Assembly (NCBI RefSeq): GCF_014352855.1
Contig: NZ_CP060697.1
Coordinates: forward strand, 1,426,001 to 1,490,000
DNA length: 64,000 nt
Reading direction: 5' to 3'
DNA from: Sphingomonas sabuli
GTDB taxonomy: Bacteria > Pseudomonadota > Alphaproteobacteria > Sphingomonadales > Sphingomonadaceae
Of this stretch, positions 41,431 to 51,900 are shown in pieces (position 1 is the first letter of the stretch; each line of letters opens with the position of its first letter). A program made the translations under genes and the position numbers. The notes under the pieces are model-generated. The model did no database searches, was not told the DNA's origin, and saw only the letters and a program-made list of their open reading frames with translations.

Positions 41431-43964
41431 CCAGTGAAACCGGGTTCGATCCGGCGCTGCTCGATCGATTCCCGACCAGCGGCAAGCGGCCCGACGGCGA
41501 ACTGGAGCAGCTCGAAAAGATCTGGTGCGCGCCGCGCGGCTGGCAATATTTTGCCGCGGTCAACAACAATTACATCGGCCTCTATTACGTCGCGACCGCC
41601 TTCCTGTTCTTCCTGCTGGCGGGCGTACTGGCACTGGTGATGCGGGTGCAGCTGGCCGCGCCGCTGCAGTCGATCCTGTCGCCCGAAACCTACAACCAGT
41701 TCTTCACCATGCACGGCACGGTGATGATGTTCCTGTTCGCGGTACCGATGGTCGAAGCGATCGGGATCCTGTTGCTGCCGCAGATGCTGGCGGCACGCGA
41801 CCTGCCTTTCCCGCGCCTGTCCGCTTATGCCTTCTGGGCCTATCTGGTCGGCGGTCTGGCGTTTTTCGCCTCCTTGTTTGTGGGCCTCGCGCCGGACGGC
41901 GGCTGGTTCATGTACCCGCCGCTTACGTCCACCGCCTACTCACCGGGCATCAACACCGACTTCTGGCTGCTCGGCATAGGCTTCATCGAGATCAGCGCGA
42001 TCGCCGGCGCGGTGGAGATCATCGTCGGCGTCATGCGCACCCGGGCGCCGGGCATGACGCTCGACCGGATGCCGATCTTCGCCTGGGCGATGCTGGTGTT
42101 CGCGGTGATGATCATCGTCGCATTCCCCAGCGTGATCGTCGGTACCCTGCTGCTCGAGCTGGAACGCGCCTTCAACTGGCCGTTCTTCGATCCGCTGCGC
42201 GGCGGCGACCCGCTGTTGTGGCAGCACCTTTTCTGGTTCTTCGGTCATCCTGAGGTCTACATCATCTTCCTGCCCGCCGCGGGTCTCACCTCGATGATGG
42301 TCGCGACGATCGCAAAGAGCGAGCTGGTCGGTCACCGGCTGGTGGTGATGGCGATGGTCGGTACCGGCTTCCTCAGCTTCGGCGTCTGGGCGCATCACAT
42401 GTTCTCGGTCGGCATGCCACGCGTGTCGACGAGCATGTTTTCGGCCGCCAGCATGGCCGTTTCCATTCCGGCGGGCGTGCAACTGTTCGCATGGATCGCG
42501 ACACTGGCCAGCGGGCGCATCCGTTGGTCGACACCGGCGCTGTTCACGCTAGGCGCGATGTTCATCTTCACCATCGGCGGGCTGACCGGAGTGATGGTCG
42601 CCTTCGTGCCCTTCGACTGGCAGGCGCACGACACCTATTTCATCGTCGCCCACCTCCATTACGTGCTGATGGGCGGGATGGTCTTCCCGATGTTCGCGGC
42701 CTTCTATTTCTGGACGCCGATGGTCAGCCGGCGGCCATTGTCCGAAAGCATCGGCAAATGGGTGTTCGGGCTGATGTTCGCTGGCCTCCACCTCGCTTTC
42801 TTCCCGATGCACCTGTCCGGCCTGCTGGGAATGCCGCGGCGCGTGTTTACCTATCTGCCTTCGAGCCCGCTCGACCTGCTCAACCTGATGTCGACGCTGG
42901 GCGCGTTTCTGTTCGCGTCGGCCGTTGCCTTGTTCCTGGTCGATCTGGTCCGCTCGTTCCGCTGGGCGCCGGCGGAGGGCAGCGCCGGCAATACCTTCGA
43001 TTCCGGAACGCTCGAATGGTTGCCGTCGGGCCTTTATTCGACGCGCTCGATCCCCGTGGTGCGCAGCCGCTATCCGCTGTGGGACGATCCCGATATGGCG
43101 CGTCATGTGGAGGCCGGCCGCTATCTCTTGCCCAACAGCGCGACCGGGCTGCGTGAAACGATCGTCACCAGCCCCGTGCAGGCCGAACCGCAATATGTGG
43201 AGATCATGCCGGGCCCGTCGCCGTGGCCGTTCTGGGCGGCGGTTTCGACCGCGGTCTTCTTCCTGTCGCTGACCGTCCAGGCCTATGCCGTTGCCGCAGG
43301 CGCGGCGATCGTGATGATCCTGTCGACGATGCGGTGGCTGTGGGAAACCGACCGCCCGATCCGCCAGCAGACGGCGGACGTCGGCGCGGGCATCATGCTT
43401 CCCACCTACGCGACCGGTCGCGACAGTCACGGCTGGTGGGCGCTGAACATCCTGTTCGTGGTCATGGCGATGATGCTGTTCATCCTCGTCTTTTCGATCG
43501 CCTACCTGCGCGGCGTTCACCCCGAAGGCTGGATTCCCACGCAAAGCTGGTGGCCGCTGGCCGCAATTTTCGGGCTGAACGGGATTGCCGCGGCACTTGC
43601 GGTTGGAGGTCAAGCTCTCCTCCGGCGCTGGCCGGAAGGGGCACGATCGGTGTGGTTCCTGCTCGCAATCGCTCCCGTCGCGCTTGCGATCGGGACGTGG
43701 ATGGACGCTTCGGCATGGCAGGCCGCTGGCCTTGCACCGACGGCCAGCGGACAGGGCGCGACGACCTTTGCAATGATCGCGCAACAGGCCACCGCGGTTG
43801 GCTTTGCGCTGCTCATGGGGATGTACGCGATTGCTCGCGGCGGGCGTGGCCTGCTCGTCGGCCCGCGCAGCGCGACGGTCGACGTCATCGCGCGCTTCAT
43901 GGTCTTTACTGCCCTGCAAGGAAGCATCGTCGCCGCGGCGTCGCGACTGGTCGCGATATCGTGA
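41427..43964 (+). CDS. ctaD: Cytochrome c oxidase subunit I-III fusion
   Basis: An 845-aa membrane protein catalysing O2 reduction with proton pumping. The subunit I part (about 1-560) has His in FTMHGTVMMF, GHPEVYIIFLP with the D-channel Glu and the CuB His/Tyr, WAHHMFSVGMP, and AHLHYVLMGGMVFP. After about residue 590 a subunit III-like region with further helices (from PGPSPWPFWAAVSTAVFF to the end) is fused. The E in HPEVY indicates the A-type family. It starts with GTG at 41427 (GTGA overlap with coxB). Confidence 0.9.
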   Translation: MTSETGFDPALLDRFPTSGKRPDGELEQLEKIWCAPRGWQYFAAVNNNYIGLYYVATAFLFFLLAGVLALVMRVQLAAPLQSILSPETYNQFFTMHGTVMMFLFAVPMVEAIGILLLPQMLAARDLPFPRLSAYAFWAYLVGGLAFFASLFVGLAPDGGWFMYPPLTSTAYSPGINTDFWLLGIGFIEISAIAGAVEIIVGVMRTRAPGMTLDRMPIFAWAMLVFAVMIIVAFPSVIVGTLLLELERAFNWPFFDPLRGGDPLLWQHLFWFFGHPEVYIIFLPAAGLTSMMVATIAKSELVGHRLVVMAMVGTGFLSFGVWAHHMFSVGMPRVSTSMFSAASMAVSIPAGVQLFAWIATLASGRIRWSTPALFTLGAMFIFTIGGLTGVMVAFVPFDWQAHDTYFIVAHLHYVLMGGMVFPMFAAFYFWTPMVSRRPLSESIGKWVFGLMFAGLHLAFFPMHLSGLLGMPRRVFTYLPSSPLDLLNLMSTLGAFLFASAVALFLVDLVRSFRWAPAEGSAGNTFDSGTLEWLPSGLYSTRSIPVVRSRYPLWDDPDMARHVEAGRYLLPNSATGLRETIVTSPVQAEPQYVEIMPGPSPWPFWAAVSTAVFFLSLTVQAYAVAAGAAIVMILSTMRWLWETDRPIRQQTADVGAGIMLPTYATGRDSHGWWALNILFVVMAMMLFILVFSIAYLRGVHPEGWIPTQSWWPLAAIFGLNGIAAALAVGGQALLRRWPEGARSVWFLLAIAPVALAIGTWMDASAWQAAGLAPTASGQGATTFAMIAQQATAVGFALLMGMYAIARGGRGLLVGPRSATVDVIARFMVFTALQGSIVAAASRLVAIS

Positions 43965-44236
43965 GGGCGATGCGCTCACCGACGCCGTGGCGGCTCGTCA
44001 CCCTCGCCTTCGCGGCCTGGGCGGCGGTGTTCGTCATCGGCTACGCCGCGGCCTTGCTCGATCCTGCCGGGCTCGTTGCCAAGGCGATCATCGCGGCGAC
44101 GGCGGTGGCGACGATCCCGCTGTTCGTGTGGATCGCCCGCCAGGCGAAGGGCCGGCGCGAGGCGGTGATGATCAATACGGCAATCGGTATCGCGGCCATG
44201 TCGACGGCGTTCCAGGCTCTCGTCGTTATCGCCTAG
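43961..44236 (+). CDS. Small membrane protein of the oxidase operon
   Basis: A 91-aa protein (88 aa if the ATG at 43970 is used) with two or three hydrophobic helices (LVTLAFAAWAAVFVIGYAAAL, IIAATAVATIPLFVWIA, AIGIAAMSTAFQALVVIA). I do not recognise a family. GTG at 43961 forms a GTGA overlap with the subunit I-III gene, suggesting an accessory subunit of the oxidase. Its TAG shares CTAG with the stop of the convergent TBDR. Confidence 0.65.
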   Translation: MRAMRSPTPWRLVTLAFAAWAAVFVIGYAAALLDPAGLVAKAIIAATAVATIPLFVWIARQAKGRREAVMINTAIGIAAMSTAFQALVVIA

Positions 44237-46155
44237 CGCGGCGGCGCAAAGCCCAGCGACAGCCAGACGGTGCGCGGTGCGTCGAGGTCGATGGACCCCG
44301 CCTGGTTGCGCGTGACGACCCGCGTATCGAACATGTTCTCGGCCCGGACCGCGATCTCGAAGCGCTCCCCGATCCGCCGCCGCACGACCGCGTCCAGCGT
44401 GGTCGCAGCGGGCAGGCGATGCAGGTTGAGGTCGTCTTCGTAGGCAGGCGAAAAATGACGGAGAGTGGCCGCAGCTGTCCACGGTCCGGCCGTGTGCTGG
44501 ACGGTTGCGCTGGCTGTGAACCGCGGAACCTGCGCCGGATCGAGGCCGGGCGGCAGCGCGCCGTCGCGCACGCGGGCGCGCAACAGGCTGGCCGACGCCT
44601 GCACGTTCCACGGCCCGCGCCGGATCGAACCGTCCAGTTCGATCCCGCGCGACGTGAGCGCGTCGATGTTGCGTCGTTCGCGCAGATTGGGTCCGATGGT
44701 GACATTGGCGATGGCGCCGTTCAGCCGGTTGGCGAAGACGGTTGCTGCGATGCGCGCGTCCGGCACGGGGCGAAACTCCGTGCCGATTTCCGCCCCGACC
44801 AACCGTTCCGGATCGAGCGCGGGATTGGCGAGCGTCTGCACCGGGAAGACCGTGAAGCCGCGATAAAGTTCGTTAAGGGTCGGCAGCCGCTCACCGCGAT
44901 AGGCGGCCACCCGGGCGGTCCAGCGGTCGGTACTCCATGAAGCGGTCGCGCGACCGCTGAGCGCGGTGCCGTGGCGTTCGTCAAACCGATGGTCGAATTG
45001 CAGGGCGCCGCTGCCATCGCGCTCCGACGACCGCCCGCGATCGAGCGTCCATCGCGTGACGCGCCCCGACGCGGCCAGGGTAATCGCGCCAAACCGCTCT
45101 TCCCCTTCCGCGAAGGCGGACGCTTCGACGACCCGCCCGCCATTGGCACGATCCGCGGTGACCATTCCGCTTTGCGCGGACAAGGCGCGTTCGAAGGCGG
45201 TGCCCTTGCTCGTCTTGATGTCGCCGCCGACCGCCAGGCCCTGCACGGGCCGCCATCGCGCCAGCGCGCCGATGCTGGTTGCGGGCGTGGCATATTGGTC
45301 GAGCACCGGAACGAAGGACGTGCCGCTGATCACGACCGTGGTGAAGTCGCGCTTTTGCCGCCAGGCGGCCAGCGTCACAATGTCGTCGGCGGAGGCATAC
45401 CGCAGGCTGAGGTCCGTGCCGTCCATGCTGCTGTCGGCGCCCTTGAAGCGAAGCGTTCGTTCGTCGTCGAACCGGCGCAGCCGCGCCTGCACCTCGCCAC
45501 TCCCGACCTGGCCGATCGCCCGCACGTCCAGCGAGCGAGACTCGAACGCGGCTCGAACGCTGGCGGGGACGCGCTGGTCCGCCGGCGTCGTCCAGAAGCC
45601 CCGGCCCCAGTCGCCCCGCCCGTCGACAGTCAGGACGAAGCCGGGCTGGCGAAGTACGGCCCCGGCGCTGATCGTTGCGGCCGCCGGCGATGCAATGGCC
45701 ACCGTGGCGTCGGCCGTGTCGCGCCGGTCCGGCGGCCGCGTCGACAGGTTGATCGTACCTGCCACCGCCGAGCCGAAGGCTCCGCCGCCTGCCCCTCGCA
45801 GGATCGAAATGCGGTCGATGCGCAGCGGGTCGATGGCGGAGAAAGGCACGAAGCCGAAGAAGGGTTCGGCGACCGGAATGCCGTCGAGCAGGACCAGCGT
45901 CCGGCTGCTGGCATTGCCGCCAAGCCCGCGCAGCGTCAGTCCCTGGGCCGACGGGTTGGCCGACCGGCTGTCGCTGCGGCGGAAGGACTGGAGGCCGGGC
46001 ACCTGCGCCAGGACGCCTTCAAGCCGGCCCGACGCCGCCCGGTCGATCGCTTTGGTATCAAGGACTATGGCGCCCGCAACGGGCTGGTCGGCCTGCGTTT
46101 CCAGCCGCCGGCCGATCACGACGACTTCGGCGGGTTGTTCGATCTGGACGTCCAT
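44233..46155 (-). CDS. TonB-dependent receptor without recognisable signal peptide
   Basis: A 640-aa TBDR. The plug starts almost at once (EVVVIGRRLETQADQPVAG; LDGIPVAEPFFGFVPFSAID; ILRGAGGGAFGSAVAGTINL) and the barrel ends VWLSLGFAPPR. Only 8 residues precede the TonB-box-like EVVVIG, and an in-frame TGA lies 36 bp upstream of the ATG at 46155 with no other start between, so there is no export signal in this frame. Either the 5' end is damaged or it is incorrectly assembled. It follows the MFS gene by 47 bp. The substrate is unknown; it lies next to oxidase genes, so a metal is possible but not shown. Confidence 0.75.
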   Translation of the reverse strand: MDVQIEQPAEVVVIGRRLETQADQPVAGAIVLDTKAIDRAASGRLEGVLAQVPGLQSFRRSDSRSANPSAQGLTLRGLGGNASSRTLVLLDGIPVAEPFFGFVPFSAIDPLRIDRISILRGAGGGAFGSAVAGTINLSTRPPDRRDTADATVAIASPAAATISAGAVLRQPGFVLTVDGRGDWGRGFWTTPADQRVPASVRAAFESRSLDVRAIGQVGSGEVQARLRRFDDERTLRFKGADSSMDGTDLSLRYASADDIVTLAAWRQKRDFTTVVISGTSFVPVLDQYATPATSIGALARWRPVQGLAVGGDIKTSKGTAFERALSAQSGMVTADRANGGRVVEASAFAEGEERFGAITLAASGRVTRWTLDRGRSSERDGSGALQFDHRFDERHGTALSGRATASWSTDRWTARVAAYRGERLPTLNELYRGFTVFPVQTLANPALDPERLVGAEIGTEFRPVPDARIAATVFANRLNGAIANVTIGPNLRERRNIDALTSRGIELDGSIRRGPWNVQASASLLRARVRDGALPPGLDPAQVPRFTASATVQHTAGPWTAAATLRHFSPAYEDDLNLHRLPAATTLDAVVRRRIGERFEIAVRAENMFDTRVVTRNQAGSIDLDAPRTVWLSLGFAPPR

Positions 46156-46202
46156 CGGCCCGCGGCTTGGCCGATTGGTGCCCCGCCATCAACCGCTTAG
46201 GT

Positions 46203-47720
46203 TTACCGTCCGGCTTGCGGCGCGTCCCTGACCGCTAGCATGGCCAGCGAAGCGGCCGCCATGACGAGCGCGGCGGCGAGGATCGTCCAGATCGGCTCAC
46301 CGGGGAAAAAGGCCTTCATGATCGACCCCATCACCGTCGCTACCAGCAATTGCGGAATGACGATGAAGACGTTGAACAGCCCCATGTAGACGCCCAGCTT
46401 CCGTTGCGGCAGCGCGCTGGCGAGGATGGCGTAAGGCATGGCCAGGATGGATGCCCAGGCGATGCCAATGCCGATTTCGGACAGCAGCAGCCAGTTGGGA
46501 TCGGTAATCAGCAGGAAGCTGGCAAAGCCGACGGCACCGGCCGCCAGCCCGACCATGTGCGTGCGCGCCTTGCCGATCCGCCGCGCCAGCAGCGGGAGGA
46601 GCGCCAGGGCAGCGACAGCGGCGACGCCATTGTAGGTCGCGAACAGGACACCGACCCAATTGCCGGCTTCCTGGAAGCCCGCGCTGGCCGGGTCGGGACT
46701 GTCGAAATGATATTGCGCCACCACGGGCGTGGTGTTGATCCACATGATGAACAGCGCTGACCAGCTGAAGAACTGGACCACGGCCAGCCGCTTCATGATC
46801 GTCGGCATGCCGGAAAAATCGCCCACGATCTGAGTCAGCATGCCGCTCGTCCGTCCCTGCCGAGCAAGCGCGATCGCCGCAGCGCTTAACAGGCCGTAAG
46901 CGGCGAGGAGGCCGCCGAGGAGATAGACTTCCTTCTCCAGCCCGAACTGGGCGACCGCGGCGATGACGACGATGCCGGCGACGAGCCACGCGATGCTGGA
47001 CGCAAAGGTCTTGGCGGCCAGCGCGCGCACCGGCTGTTCGCCCTCGTCGCCCGGCCCGGCAAAGGCGGCCATTTCCTCGGGGCTGTATTCGCGCGTTGAG
47101 ATGACCGTCCACAGCACGGCGGCGAGCAACGCCGCGCCGCCGCACCAGAAGCTCAGTCGAACCGTGTCCGGAAGGGTGCCGTCAGGCGCGCTGTTCGACA
47201 CGCCGAACGCGTCGAGCAGATAGGGAAAGATCGACCCGACAACGGCACCGGCGCCGATGAAAGCGGTTTGCACCGCATAGCCCGCGGCATGCTGGTCGGA
47301 CCGCAGCATGTCGCCGACGTAGGCGCGGAATGGCTCCATCGAGATATTGAGGCTGGCGTCGAGCAGCCACAGCATCAACGCCGCGAACAACAGCGGCGCG
47401 CCCACTGCCGGAGCGAGCGGCATCAGGATCAGCGCCAGCGCGGACAGGATCGCGCCGGTCAGGAAGTAGGGCCGGCGGCGACCCAGCCGATTCCACGTGC
47501 GGTCGCTCAAATGGCCGATGATCGGCTGGACCAGAAGTCCGGTGAGCGGCGCTGCGGTCCACAGCCAGGGCAGATCGTCGACGCTTGCGCCAAGCGTCTG
47601 GAAGATCCGGCTCATATTGCCGTTCTGCAGCGCGAAACCGATCTGGATTCCGAAGAAGCCGAACGAAATATTCCATAGTCCGGCGATCGATTGCCGCGGC
47701 TTTTCTGCAAGGCTTGCCAT
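46203..47720 (-). CDS. malY: MFS maltose/maltodextrin transporter, MalY type
   Basis: A 505-aa inner-membrane MFS protein of the SLC45-like branch: [20 protein letters not shown] in helix 1 and [18 protein letters not shown] after helix 2. The Caulobacter maltose transporter MalY has this family and place. The ATG at 47720 follows GGGGAGAG; the frame is open further upstream without similarity. Next to a LacI-type regulator and, across it, a TBDR, halogenase-like gene and two GH13 genes. Import of maltose or short maltodextrins is inferred from this layout. Confidence 0.83.
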   Translation of the reverse strand: MASLAEKPRQSIAGLWNISFGFFGIQIGFALQNGNMSRIFQTLGASVDDLPWLWTAAPLTGLLVQPIIGHLSDRTWNRLGRRRPYFLTGAILSALALILMPLAPAVGAPLLFAALMLWLLDASLNISMEPFRAYVGDMLRSDQHAAGYAVQTAFIGAGAVVGSIFPYLLDAFGVSNSAPDGTLPDTVRLSFWCGGAALLAAVLWTVISTREYSPEEMAAFAGPGDEGEQPVRALAAKTFASSIAWLVAGIVVIAAVAQFGLEKEVYLLGGLLAAYGLLSAAAIALARQGRTSGMLTQIVGDFSGMPTIMKRLAVVQFFSWSALFIMWINTTPVVAQYHFDSPDPASAGFQEAGNWVGVLFATYNGVAAVAALALLPLLARRIGKARTHMVGLAAGAVGFASFLLITDPNWLLLSEIGIGIAWASILAMPYAILASALPQRKLGVYMGLFNVFIVIPQLLVATVMGSIMKAFFPGEPIWTILAAALVMAAASLAMLAVRDAPQAGR

Positions 47721-47780
47721 AGTCTCTCCCCACCCCGGAAGCTGGCAGATGGCCGCGCCGCCGACAATCGCCGGCGGGGC

Positions 47781-47794
47781 GTGCATACGAATAC
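47781..47794. promoter_or_regulatory. Candidate MalI-type operator upstream of the transporter
   Basis: GTGCATACGAATAC, 60 bp upstream of the transporter ATG. Its inverse shares the core TxCGTATGyA with 48859-48872. Weakly palindromic, low confidence. Confidence 0.35.
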
Positions 47795-47807
47795 TTGAAA
47801 GCCGCGA

Positions 47808-48833
47808 TCAGCGGCGGCGAACGCTCGACTGGCGGACGATCAGCTGGACGGGAAGGAGGCGGTCCTCGGCCGACCCATGCTCGACCGCCTCCAGCAGAGT
47901 CTCGATCAGCGCTTCGCCGGCAACGCGCGCGTTCTGGCGAATGCTGGTCAGCGGCGGGCTGGTCAGTTGGGCCGAGTCGATGTCGTCAAACCCGACCACC
48001 GCGACATCGTCCGGGATCGCCCGGCCGGCGATCTGCAGCGCGTGCATTGCGCCGATCGCAGCCAGGTCGCTGGTCGCGAAAATTGCGTCGAATGTGCACC
48101 CGCGCCGGGTCAGCTCCTCGACCGCCTTGCGGCCGTCCTCTTCGGTCGGCGCGGCTTCGACCTGCATCTGCTTGTCCGGCACCAGGCCCGCGGTCCACAG
48201 CGCCCGGCAATAGCCGCGCCAGCGATCGAGGAATTCGGGATAGGCCGGCGACACCGTGCCGACGAAGGCGATGTTGCGATTGCCTTCTTCCAGCAGGTGC
48301 GAAACCGCTTCGAACCCGCCCTGTTCGTTGTTCGACGACACGGTCGTGCCGAGCTGGCTTTCGACCGATCCCCAGCGCACGAAATGCGTGTTGCGTTCGA
48401 CCAGTTCTTCCAGCCGCGGACGGTATTTCAGATAGTCGCCGTAACCGAGCAGGACGATCCCGTCGGCCTTGCGGCTGTCTTCGAAATCGACGTGCCAGTC
48501 GCTCGACAATTGCTGGAAGGAAATCAGCAAATCATACCCGCGATCGGCGCAACGGCGCACCATCGGACCGACCATCGACAGATAGAAGGGGTTGATATGC
48601 GCGCCGGTCGCTGTCCCCTCTTCCTCGAAGAACAGCAAGGCCAGCGTTTGCGACTGCTGGCGGCGCAGCGCGGACGCGTTCTTGTCGACCTTGTAATTGA
48701 GCTGCTCGGCCGCGGCGAGAACGCGTGCGCGGGTCGATTCGCTGACCGACGGATTATTGTTGAGGGCGCGCGAAACGGTCGGTTGGGAGACGCCGGCAAG
48801 TGCCGCGATGTCGAACGACGTCGGTCTGCGCAT
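47808..48833 (-). CDS. malI: LacI-family repressor, MalI type
   Basis: A 341-aa LacI/GalR regulator: [23 protein letters not shown] at the N-terminus, hinge region [12 protein letters not shown], then the sugar-sensor domain. The ATG at 48833 is chosen so that the HTH is N-terminal; the frame stays open to 48881. It is distinct from the repressor at 21445 (different recognition helix: QPTVSRALN versus AMTVSRVIN), matching the absence of the xylan operator in this locus. Effector probably maltose or a maltodextrin, by analogy with the Caulobacter mal locus. Confidence 0.82.
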   Translation of the reverse strand: MRRPTSFDIAALAGVSQPTVSRALNNNPSVSESTRARVLAAAEQLNYKVDKNASALRRQQSQTLALLFFEEEGTATGAHINPFYLSMVGPMVRRCADRGYDLLISFQQLSSDWHVDFEDSRKADGIVLLGYGDYLKYRPRLEELVERNTHFVRWGSVESQLGTTVSSNNEQGGFEAVSHLLEEGNRNIAFVGTVSPAYPEFLDRWRGYCRALWTAGLVPDKQMQVEAAPTEEDGRKAVEELTRRGCTFDAIFATSDLAAIGAMHALQIAGRAIPDDVAVVGFDDIDSAQLTSPPLTSIRQNARVAGEALIETLLEAVEHGSAEDRLLPVQLIVRQSSVRRR

Positions 48834-48858
48834 GTAATGGCGAAGTTCTAGCGCGCTG

Positions 48859-48872
48859 AATACGTATGTATA
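48859..48872. promoter_or_regulatory. Candidate MalI-type operator upstream of the TBDR
   Basis: AATACGTATGTATA contains the palindrome ATACGTAT (48860-48867). It lies in the 164-bp region between the repressor and the TBDR. Confidence 0.4.
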
Positions 48873-48997
48873 GCCGCGCACCCGGTTCCCCTGCGCAAAA
48901 GCTCATGTATTTTGCAGGCTGGGAGAGGGGCACGCCCCACAATCGGATTGCTTGAACTGTCGACCTGGCATGCGCCGGCGGCACAAGGGGACGTTTT

Positions 48998-51900
48998 ATG
49001 AAAATTCGCAGCGCATCTTGGCTTCTCGTGGCCGCAAGTCCTTTCGCCCTCATGGTTCCCGCCGCGCCGGCATTTGCGCAGGATGCCCCCGTCGCAACCG
49101 ACGGCACGCTTCCGGCGCCCGATCCGGTGCCGAACCAGGGCGAAGAAGAGAATACCGACGCCACGGCCCAGCCGCAGTCCGACGACACCGCTTCGATCGT
49201 CGTTACCGGTTATCGCCGCTCGCTCGAAAATGCGGTCAACAAGAAGAAATCGTCCAACACCATCGTCGAATCGGTGTCGGCCGAAGACATTGGCAAGCTG
49301 CCCGATGCGTCGATCGCCGAATCGATTTCGCGCCTTCCAGGCCTGACGTCGCAGCGCCTGTCCGGCCGCTCCAACGTCATCTCCATCCGCGGTTTTGCGC
49401 CCGACTTTTCGACCACCCTGCTGAACGGTCGCGAACAGACGTCGACCGGCGACAACCGCGCCGTCGAATATGACCAGTATCCGTCGGAAGTGATCAACCA
49501 GGTCAACGTCTACAAGACGCCGATGGCGAGCCTTATCGGCCAGGGCCTGTCGGGCACGGTGGACCTGCGCACCATTCGCCCGCTGGAAGCGAGCAGCCGC
49601 GTCATTTCGGTCGGCGCGCGCGGGTCGTTCAACGACCTCGACCGGCTGAACCCGGACGTCGATCGCTACGGCTATCGCGTCAACGGCGTGTTCGTCGACA
49701 AGTTCGCCGGCGACACCATCGGCGTCGCGCTGGCTGCGAGCTATCTCGACGAACCGTACCAGACTCAGGAATTCAATTCTTGGGGCTATCCCGAAGCGGC
49801 GCCGGGCGCATCGGTCATCGGCGGCGAGAAATCCTACGCCACCTCGACCAACCTCAAGCGCCTTGGCCTGCTTGGCACGCTGGAATTCCGGCCGATCCCG
49901 AACTTCACCTCGACGCTCGATGCCTTCTATTCGAACTTCAAGGACGACAGCATCAAGCGCGGTGTCGAACTGCCGCTATTCTGGTCCGCGGCCCAGCTTC
50001 AACCGGGCTACACCGTCACGGACGGTCTCGTCACCAACGGCACCTACACCAACGTCAAGGGCGTGGTCCGCAACGACGTCTTCCAGCGTCGCGCCAAGCT
50101 CTATTCGTTCGGCTGGAACAACACCTACAACACCGACAATGGCTGGCACCTGTCCGGCGACGTCAGCTATTCGCGGACCAAGCGCAACGAGCTGACGGTC
50201 GAAACCTATTCGGGCACCGGTCGCGGCGGCCTTGGCGCGACCGACACGCTGACATTCGTCAGCGGCCCGGACGGAACGGTGCTGACTCCGACGCTCGACT
50301 ACGGCGACTTCAACACCATCCTTCTCACCTCTCCGCAGGGCTGGGGCGGGACACAGATCGCGCCGGACGGAACGGCGGTCGTCGGCGGCCAGGACGGCTA
50401 TTATAACGACCGCCACATCAACGACCGGTTGTGGCAGTTGCGCGGCGACGTCACCAAGGACGTATTCGGCACCTTCCTCGACACCGTCCAGGCGGGCATC
50501 AACTTCACGCACCGCAAGAAGAACCTGACGCCGGAGGAATATTTCATCGGCCTGGCCGCCAACACGGACGGCCTGACCAGCATCCCGGTGCCCGAACAAT
50601 ATCGCGAAGGCACCGCTAACCTCGACTTCCTCGGCCTCGGGCCGGTCGTCGCCTACGATCCGTTGGCGATGATCAACGACGGCATCTACAATCTGGTGCC
50701 GAACCCGTACGGCGATGTCGTCGTCAAAGCCTATAACGTCACCGAGCGCCTGCTGACCCCTTACGTCCAGGCGAACATCAAGACCGAACTGGGCACCAGC
50801 CTGTTGACCGGCAACATCGGCGTGCAGGCGATCTTCACCGAACAGCGGTCGGTCGGCGCGAGCGCACTGTATCTGGGCACCAATCCCAACGGCTCGCCCA
50901 ACATCGGCGCTACCGTCAACGACATCGACGCATCCTATGTCGACGTTCTGCCCAGCCTGAACCTGTCGCTGCGCACGGCGTCGGACTTCGTCTTCCGCTT
51001 CGCCGCGGCGCGCGAGATCATCCGCCCGCGTCTCGACGACATGAAGGCGACGCTCAATTACGGTTACAATTACATCGTCCAGCCCGACGGCACGGGGATC
51101 GCATATGTGACGGGCGGCCAGGGCGCTTCGGGCAATCCCGAGCTGCGTCCGTGGCGCGCCAATGCGATCGACTTCACGATTGAAAAGTATTTCGGCGTGA
51201 AGGGCTATCTGGCCGCGCAGTTCTTCCACAAGGACCTGAAGAGCTACATCTATAACCAGGATACCGAAATCCCGATCGAGGAGCTGGTCCTGGCCCCCGT
51301 CGATCCGGGCTTCACGGTCTTCCCGATCGCGGTGCTCAACATCCCGGTCAATGGCAAGGGCGGCAAGCTGTACGGCGTCGAACTGGCCGGCACGCTGCCG
51401 CTGGATACCTTCACCCCTGCGCTGACCGGTTTCGGCGTGACGGGCGGCGTCAGCTACACCAAGTCGAAGATCAAGCCGTCGCCGAACGAGGAGGCGAGCG
51501 CGCTTCCGGGCTATTCCAAGTGGGTGGCCAACGGCACCGCTTATTACGAACGGGCCGGCTTCAACATTCGCGGCAGCGTTCGTCACCGGTCGAAGTTCAT
51601 CGGTGAAGTGTCGGGCTTCGGCGCCAATCGCGCGCGCCGCCAGGCCGCTCCGGAAACGGTGGTCGACGGGCAGATCGGTTACGACTTCCAGCCTGGCAGC
51701 AGCCTTGCCGGCCTGTCGCTCTACCTCCAGGGGCAGAACCTGACCAACGAGCCGTTCAAGACATACGGCGAGAACGACACGTTGCACGTCATCGACTACC
51801 AGACCTACGGCCGCCGCTTCCTGCTTGGCGCGTCGTACAAGTTCGGTGCTCCCGAGCCGGCGCTACCGGTGGTGTTGCCGCCGCCGCCGCCGCCGCCCGC

